From the NCBI GenBank assembly GCA_021801945.1, contig JAKABE010000115.1, positions 1-8,715 of the forward strand: DNA of 8,715 nucleotides. Direction: 5' to 3'. The notes beneath the pieces are model-generated. The model saw only the letters and a program-made list of their open reading frames with translations, was not told the origin of the DNA and made no database searches. The stretch is from Acidobacteriota bacterium. Its GTDB lineage: Bacteria > Acidobacteriota > Terriglobia > Terriglobales > Acidobacteriaceae. The position numbers and the translations under genes were made by a program. Numbering within the stretch: the stretch's first letter is position 1; each line of letters starts with the position of its first letter. Of this stretch, positions 7,965 through 8,715 are shown in pieces.

Positions 7965-8406
7965 CCTGTAATCCAGGACCGGCACATAGGCACATATTGT
8001 GCGCATCCAGGTCACGCTTGGCAGCCAGGGACCCCCCGCTTCCGCGAAGGATGATATGGAGAAACGCCTACAGTATTTCGCCCGCTGGACCGATCCGTAG
8101 ATGGGACGTCCGCTCGAAGAGATCCCGCTGATGGCCCTTGCTGGAGCGCTTTGCAGAGCCGAGAGCTAGAACGGCAATCAAGACTGCGGCCCCTACAGAG
8201 TTTTCGATTCCCCTCTTTCCCGGCACCGTGCGGCCAAGAGGGCTTTTCCTTAAGAAGAGCCCCTCTTGCAGGCTACCCGAGGGGCGCCGGAGCGTAGCGA
8301 AGGCGGCCCTCCTCCCCCGAAACAACAGCTTCTTGCTCACCAATGCCGCCCTATTCCTCCGCCCCAGTGGTCTCCTTTTACTCCGCCCTTGACACATGTT
8401 TTCGCC
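7965..8406. other. Long stretch without a supported gene
   Basis: No familiar protein is encoded here on either strand. A minus-strand frame (8068-8397) is open but has no recognisable pattern and lies across the hairpin at 8235-8268, so I leave it out. On the plus strand a GAAGGAT (8045-8051) precedes ATG 8056, giving MEKRLQYFARWTDP, a TAG at 8098-8100, then in the same frame MGRPLEEIPLMALAGALCRAE until TAG at 8167. This may be the remains of a lost gene, but I do not recognise it. Confidence 0.4.
8235..8268. repeat. Long stem-loop (14 bp with one bulge)
   Basis: CAAGAGGG (8235-8242) pairs with CCCTCTTG (8261-8268), and CTTTTC (8243-8248) pairs with GAAGAG (8254-8259) with one T-G pair. One C at 8260 is bulged and the loop is CTTAA. 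No T tract follows on either strand. A GC-rich segment with GGCGCC follows at about 8283-8288. It may be a dispersed palindromic element. Confidence 0.5.
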
Positions 8407-8613
8407 GTGGTTCTGCAGCCTTATCTGCAGGACGGTCCTCCCGGACGGGGAAAAGCGGCACTGGCCGGTTCCATCTGCGCGGTCGCCGGTATTCTATTTC
8501 TCTTTCCTCTCGACGTTCCCGGCTCAATCCGCGCCGGAACAGCGCTGTGCACGCTTGTTGCCGCAGCCCTTGGCATCGCCGTGACAAGTTTGGTAGCTGC
8601 CTTAGTACAGTGA
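8407..8613 (+). CDS. Possible small membrane protein, unknown function
   Basis: From GTG at 8407 the frame encodes 68 residues, beginning MVLQPYLQDGPPGRGKAALA. Two hydrophobic segments follow: about residues 17-34 (AALAGSICAVAGILFLFP) and 41-67 (AGTALCTLVAAALGIA and onward), joined by a short loop with Asp and Arg. The C-terminus is VQ. An in-frame TTG at 8389 is an alternative start. Neither start has a Shine-Dalgarno sequence or a good promoter, and the frame is open further upstream, so the start is uncertain. The stop lies six bases from the transposase fragment on the other strand. I do not recognise a family; it could be a chance open frame in GC-rich DNA. Confidence 0.3.
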   Translation: MVLQPYLQDGPPGRGKAALAGSICAVAGILFLFPLDVPGSIRAGTALCTLVAAALGIAVTSLVAALVQ

Positions 8614-8618
8614 CTACT

Positions 8619-8715
8619 AGCCGAGCGCAGCTTGCGCAGCATCGTCCAGGCTGTCTGATAGCTGCCCAGACCCAGCAATCGCGGTAAGCCCAGAGCGCTG
8701 ATCCCATACTTCTGG
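8619..8715 (-). pseudogene. Fragment of a second IS1595-family transposase (runs off window edge)
   Basis: On the minus strand from the window edge the frame reads QKYGISALGLPRLLGLGSYQ then TAWTMLRKLRSA. This is the helical segment of IS1595-type transposases after the zinc ribbon, with the characteristic GLGSYxTAW..L.KLR. Family resemblance ends at about 8619, just before the first catalytic Asp region. What follows on the minus strand is unrelated, so the gene is truncated at its 3' side; the 5' part lies outside the window. It aligns with the same segment of the relic at 3409-4106 but is clearly a different lineage (GLGSYQTAWTML against GVTQKTAWFML). Confidence 0.72.

Noticed and set aside
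8389..8394. TTGACA as a -35 box for the small membrane frame
   Set aside because: No -10 hexamer follows at 16-18 bases.
8068..8397. Minus-strand open frame of 109 codons
   Set aside because: No ribosome binding site or known pattern, very Arg/Ser/Leu-rich, and it lies across the hairpin at 8235-8268.

Overview
The window is GC-rich bacterial chromosomal DNA. Housekeeping genes are interleaved with tRNA genes and insertion-sequence debris. The style of the transposase relics, the extended -10 promoters close to start codons, and a lone purS suggest a soil-type Acidobacteriota. That assignment is an inference from general gene style, not from a marker gene.

Layout, left to right. (1) 1-2607 (+): the C-terminal 868 codons of cobalamin-dependent methionine synthase metH, cut by the left window edge. 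(2) 2608-3049: no convincing gene. (3) 3050-3125 (+): tRNA-His(GTG). (4) 3206-4106 (-): two overlapping transposase fossils, an ISAs1-type N-terminal fragment joined directly to an IS1595-type gene that is broken by a stop codon, a frameshift and loss of its 3' third. (5) 4194-4286 (-): tRNA-Ser(GCT). The transposon debris therefore sits exactly between two tRNA genes. (6) 4606-5955 (+): an APC-family amino acid/polyamine permease. (7) 6029-6589 (-): family I inorganic pyrophosphatase ppa, divergent from (8) 6698-6943 (+) purS, the small subunit of FGAM synthase. These two share an AT-rich region that can be read as a -10 box on either strand. (9) 7035-7889 (-): an NmrA/QOR2-like NAD(P)-binding oxidoreductase with three separate one-base losses. 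Together they restore the original frame, so a long open frame survives although about 63 codons in the middle are read wrongly. Its upstream region holds a perfect dyad and three tandem 14-bp units. (10) 7965-8715: mostly unassigned sequence with a long hairpin, a possible small membrane protein, and at the right edge a second, different IS1595-type transposase fragment (-).

Functional links are loose. metH (methionine/folate cycle), purS (purine synthesis) and ppa (removal of pyrophosphate from biosynthetic reactions) are all core metabolism, but the genes are separate transcription units rather than one operon. I see no CRISPR array, toxin-antitoxin pair, defence system or biosynthetic cluster, and no convincing new biological system. 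The observations most worth checking are the three compensating frameshifts, the repeat/dyad block upstream of that gene, and the nested transposase fossils between the tRNAs.
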